From NCBI RefSeq assembly GCF_037975245.1, contig NC_092579.1, positions 17,076,178 through 17,140,177 on the forward strand: 64,000 nt of DNA. Reading direction: 5' to 3'. Of this stretch, positions 55,601 to 61,600 are shown one piece after another (the stretch's first letter is position 1; every line of letters starts with the position of its first letter). The notes beneath the pieces are model-generated. The model worked only from the letters and a program-made list of their open reading frames with translations. It did not search any database and was not told where the DNA came from. A program made the position numbers and the translations under genes. The stretch is from Apostichopus japonicus (taxonomy: Eukaryota; Echinodermata; Holothuroidea; Aspidochirotida; Stichopodidae).

Positions 55601-58600
55601 AATATTTTTCTCATAAAACTACAATCCTGGGTCCTGGCCTGAAAATGTTTTCCTCATAAAAGTACAATCCTGGGCCTTGGCCTGAAAATGTATTTCTGAT
55701 AAAATTACAATCCTGGGTCGATCCTGGCCTGAAAGTGTTTACCTCATAAAAGTACAATCCTGGGTCCTGGCCTGAAAATGTGTTCCTCATTCAACTACAG
55801 AGTTTGCAAGAGCAACTTTATTGTTTGTTTTGGTCATTGTTTTAGTCATTTTGTTTTGAAAATTTACAGCAGTTTAAGATTGTCCATACAATGGACTCTG
55901 ATATCAGTTTTGAACTTTTTCCAATCTAATAGATATTAATTAAGGAACAGATATCAATTTTTATGTGACATTTGGCTTTGATCTTTACCTACTTATTCCT
56001 AATGCTATCGTTTGCATGACATGGAAGACTAACAGAACAGATTGAACAAACCAAATAAAGAAGACTTTCTCATCTTCCAAAATGAAGAGTTCCTCCTTCA
56101 TTTCTGTAATAAATTAGTTGTCTTACAAGGATAATCAGTGAAGAAAACATTTCCTACAAATTAAAAAATCTTTAACCAATTAACTCCAAACAGGTATATC
56201 AAGATTGGTGACAAGGAGGTCGAGTACAACTCTGAATTTCGATTGATTCTTCATACCAAGTTGGCTAATCCTCATTACAAACCTGAAATGCAGGCCCAGA
56301 CCACTTTAATCAACTTCACCGTAACCAGAGATGGCTTGGAAGATCAGCTCCTGGCCAACGTTGTAGCGCAGGAACGACCCGATCTTGAGAAACTTAAGGT
56401 CGGTTATAGTTCAATAGTATTACCCTGTTAGTGAAGTAGAGAACTGTTTAACGTCACTAACTAAAAAATTTTAGTTGTGTTTTTTTTTTTTTTTAAACTT
56501 TAGTTTGCTGCAAATTCTGATAAGCTTGAAGCAAGGGAGTACTGAATGGAGTTGAATTCTCAGCATAGGTAGTTATTGATGCCTCAGGTTCTATATTCTT
56601 GTTGCTCGTGTTGAAAGGATTAATGTAGTGGGATGTCTTTAGAAGCAACGGAACCTATCATCTAGGAGTTTGTTGGGTTTGAAACCTCACAAGCTAAGCT
56701 AAGCTGTGGCTGCTAGGTATCAGCTGTTGTTGTGGGTGGTTTAAACCACCCACAACAACAGCTTACAGGTTTAGCACAGTGAAAGCTGCAGTGAAACCTA
56801 ACAACTAGGGCAGGAAGGAGCACAATAACTTAAACCTTGTTGTCCTGCTGTGAATTTTTTCTACCCCAACCAGAGGCTGGTACACTTAAGGATGTACCTA
56901 TTCATGTAACAGAAATGGAAATGTCGCATTATATTAGAAAATAAATCAAATTATCATACATGCATCATGTCCATGTGTTATGTTGAAATTTTTTAACACA
57001 ACTGAGTCTTTTATTAAAATTCCCCAAACTATACATGTTTTAGTGTTTTTCCTTTGGTTAAATAAACCGCCCAGATGTGCTGTGAGCCAAATACGTTGTT
57101 GCTCGTAGGTATCATAACACTGGGTGCATTAATAGAGGTCTTGAAAACCTGCAGAAAATTGATCCATGAGCCACATGCATGCAACCCATAGTCCACACTT
57201 TATCCAACTATGATTTAGGAGGCTGTGTGTTTAATCCCTCATCATCGTTATCACTCAAATTGTATGCCACAATCACACTGAGGCAGTTCCTAATTTGCTG
57301 AATGATAGGAAGTGTACTAGAGCTTACAGGTACACAGTGCCTGTAGGCATTTCCCACATTATTGTTCATATTAGAAGTTCAAAATAAACTGCCCTCGATT
57401 CCGATTACTCTTATTTCCATAAAGTTGTTATTGATCAGTTTTGAAAATTTCCATTGGTTTCTTAATATGTGATGATTTTCTAAATACCACTGTTTTTTTT
57501 TTTCTTTAATTTTTTATCATAGCTTGATCTCACCAAGCAACAAAACGACTTTAAGATCGTTTTGAAGGAGCTAGAAGACAACCTCCTTTCCCGCCTCTCA
57601 TCTGCCGAGGGTAACTTCTTAGGAGACACGGCTCTGGTAGAGAACCTGGAGACTACCAAACGAACTGCAGCGGAAATTGAGGTCAAGGTGGAAGAGGCCA
57701 AGGTGACAGAAGTGAAGATTAACGAAGCCAGGGAGTTGTATCGACCTGCGGCAGCCAGAGCATCTCTGCTCTATTTCATTCTCAACGACTTGAACAAGAT
57801 CAACCCCATCTATCAGTTTTCCCTCAAGGTGAGTCTTAGTTTTACATAAGTAGGATAATCAACTGTGCCTTTAGTATCACAGGAGTAGGAAAATCAACTG
57901 TGGTTTTAGTATCACACGAGTTGGAAAATCAACTGTGCTTTTAGTATCACAGAAATGGGAAACACAGTTGGAGGGATTTTGTCTCTTGGCCATGTAATTG
58001 CAATAGTATTGACAGTTGCATATCCCTCCCCCACCCCCCTACCTCCCCCCAACTCCCTCTACCACTCTTCCCCCAACAAACATTTTTCAAAGTGATTATC
58101 CAGCACTGTTTAGAACAGTTGCCCACAAAATTTTGTAAACAATTGCTACCTGCAGACTAGCCAATAGTATTCTTAGGGAGGTCAAAGTGTGTTAAACAAG
58201 GTTGTAAAGCATTGTCTTTAAGATTGCACAATTACAACCCAACTTTCAGGTACATGATTTGCATTTTAGTGACTACTGATGCAGACTTCTCTAACAGATG
58301 TGATTTTAAATAAATATTTGATAGGCATGACAAATTAATGTTGCAAATAAAAATGGGTGATTGAATGTATAGAAGTTGCAGGGATACTGTATCTAGATAA
58401 TATTGAAATAATTTAACACCTTTGTCTGCCAGGAAGAGAATTTGGCCCAAAATATGGCAATTTCCTGTGCATAATGTGATCCCCATTGTTATACAGTTTA
58501 GTAGGTTTATGATTAGAGTAACTGGACCTATTCCCTCTCAAACTGTTTCATCCTTCAGGCTTTCAACACAGTGTTCAGCAACGCAATCGCCCGAGCAGAA

Positions 58601-61600
58601 CCTGCCGAAGAGGTCAAAGATCGAGTGGTCAACCTGATTGATTGCATCACTTACTTTGTCTATGTCTACACCACCCGAGGTCTCTTTGAAGCGGACAAAC
58701 TCATCTTCACCACTCAAGTGGCTTTACAGGTGAGCCACGCCATTAGGTGCAAGATTAGCTCTATCACTAATTGGTGATTTGGGGTGATTTGGGTTTAATT
58801 GATAACATGTAATAGTCATTTCGTCTGTAGTGGATGCCATTACGAAATAATCTTCATGATTATCAACAAGTAAGGCTGGTTTTTAATAAGTGTCCGAAGT
58901 AAACACTATCTTGTATAACATTGTTCTTTAAATTAATATAGCCTTACATCATTGTGCCTTAAGAGATTCAACAGAGTTATATACACAATATATATATTTC
59001 AATTATATATATATATTCATTTGCCTTTAGAATTGTTCGATACAGGTGACAAATGCCTATAGTGCAATTACGACCTTCCTTACCGGTTTCGAACCTCTGG
59101 ACATACAATCAGTGTCCCTAGCGGTTAGGGTGTCCGCATATAAAGCGGGTGGCCTGGGTTCGAATGCCGGTGGAGGTTGGAAGTTTTTTCACTGTTCTGG
59201 ATTTTCCAACTCACTCAAATTTAAATTATATATGTATATATATGTCGAAAGTTACCTGTTTATATTGTTTACTTCTTCTCAAATACCCTTTCCCTACCAT
59301 AACTTTAAATTTTATCTTCAGGTTTTAATAAAGAACAATGAAATCAACCAGACAGAACTGGATTTCCTGTTGCGTTTCCCAATCCAAGTCAATGTTACCA
59401 GCCCTGTAGATTTCTTGTCTAACCAAGCCTGGGGAGCTATCAAGGTGAGTTTATAACGAATGATACTGACCAATAGCTTAAATAACTTTTAACAGCAAGG
59501 GCCGTCATTTGAAGTTATAGTTTAGACAGGGTTTGGATCATATTTTTTACTTTTTGATTGTTTCTATTTGAAATGGTGCCAAGGAGAAATCATTTTTTGC
59601 TTGTTTGGCATTGAAACTAGAATTGTTGTTATTACCAATGGTTAATATTTCATAACTCACTTAAATTAATAAAATCAAATTTACACACACGAGTTGATAA
59701 TGTCTGCACTGTTGATATGGGGTGCATTGTTCTGTTATTATAGTTATGCAGTACACCCCCTCCATACTTATTTATGTGTTGATTCATTACATGGAATAAT
59801 TCTGACATACATCGATTACAGTCTTTGGCAGGCATGGAGGAGTTCCGAAACCTGGACAGAGATATCGAAGGCTCTGCCAAACGTTGGAAGAAGTTTGTAG
59901 AGAGTGAATGCCCGGAGAAGGAGAAATTCCCGCAAGAATGGAAAAACAAGACATCCCTGCAGAAATTATGCATGATGAGGGCTCTAAGGTCTGACAGAAT
60001 GACATATGCAGTCAGGTACGATTCTCAATTTTCTCTCTTTACATGGAGAAAAAAAAATAAATGAATTTAGATCATAACTGCACAAACTGATATCGCCTTC
60101 ATTTGCTGGCCGGCAGTTATCAAGTCAAGTTGAATTCTCATATTTCTCTCTGTTCACTTCTGCTAAAGATTTACAAATTAAGTCAATGGAATGTTGGCTC
60201 ACAATGTAATAATACACATTCTGTCCCAATCTTCAACCACAAACCTAACATTTTCCTCAGCTGAGAGATCTAATGAAATCTAGTGAATTGATAGAACAGC
60301 TGTTTACGTAACTTATAATGCATACTATATATAAACAAACAAACATTATTACCCACATATTTGTTCAGATGCCAGATTACAATCCTAAATCTGTGGATAT
60401 TATATAGAAGTATTCATAGTATCAATGATCATTTAGGGTTCAAGATTTTAATTCTTCTTGTCATCTTTTCATTTCAAGGTAGGTAATATGAAGGCTTAGC
60501 ACATGTGAAGAATTTTAATATTAAAAAAAATATTATTGTTAATATTAAAAAGATAAGGTTTGGTTGTTTAAAGAAAACATCCAAACCAATATTATCATAT
60601 CATAAATACCCCGGATGCCTTAGGAAGTACTTGAATCGTATGTTATTATACTTCAAATATATTCCAAGTTTCTCTCATTTGCAAAAATGCTACAACTGTT
60701 ATTATAGCTTAAGGTCTTGAAACTGTATTTGACCTGACTGGTCATCACATTATTGGACAGTAGGAAATTGACTGGCTATCATAATACCTGTATGATTGCT
60801 ACCTTTACTGCTGTCATATTCAGAACTTTATATTTACACACTTTTACACAAGATATCCTGTTGTCTGCTCTATTTCAGTGCTTTCATCGAAGAGAAACTC
60901 GGTGCCAAGTACGTCGAAAACCGTGCAGTCGAGTTTGCCAAGTCATACGAAGAGACCGACCCCGCCACTCCAGTCTTTTTCATCCTCTCACCCGGAGTGG
61001 ATCCGTTAAAGGACGTGGAAGCTCTCGGAAAGAAGCTGGGCTTTGCCATCGACAACGGGAACTTCCACAATGTATCTCTCGGACAGGGTCAAGAAATAGT
61101 TGCAGAACAGGCCATGGACCTAGCAGCTAAAGAAGGTCACTGGGTAGTATTACAGGTAAGTTGTCCCGCCTCCTAAAATGGCCACCATACTTGCAATTGT
61201 AAAAAGCTGTGCTCTTATGTCCGTCAGCAGGGTTAACAACAGAGTGATCAGGGGAATACAGCCCTGTGGTCTGGGGCCCATAAAATAATGGGATGCGAAA
61301 TAAATAACTGTATTTTCCATTTTCATAATATACTAAAGGAAAAAATTGAGGCCTTCTAACATGGGGGGCTCAGTGGTATAATTGTCCCCAAGGTACAACC
61401 TGTCTCCCCAGGGCCGTGTCTGTTAGCCTCTTGGTCTCCTGTTTGTTTCAGATTACCAAGTGTTACATCGTGCCATTCTTTAATGCTTTTGATTTCCTAT
61501 AATTGTTTCAGAATATTCACTTGGTGGCTAAATGGCTCAGCACCCTGGAGAAGAAACTGGAAGCATACAGCATCGGCAGCAACGCAGCGTACCGGGTCTA

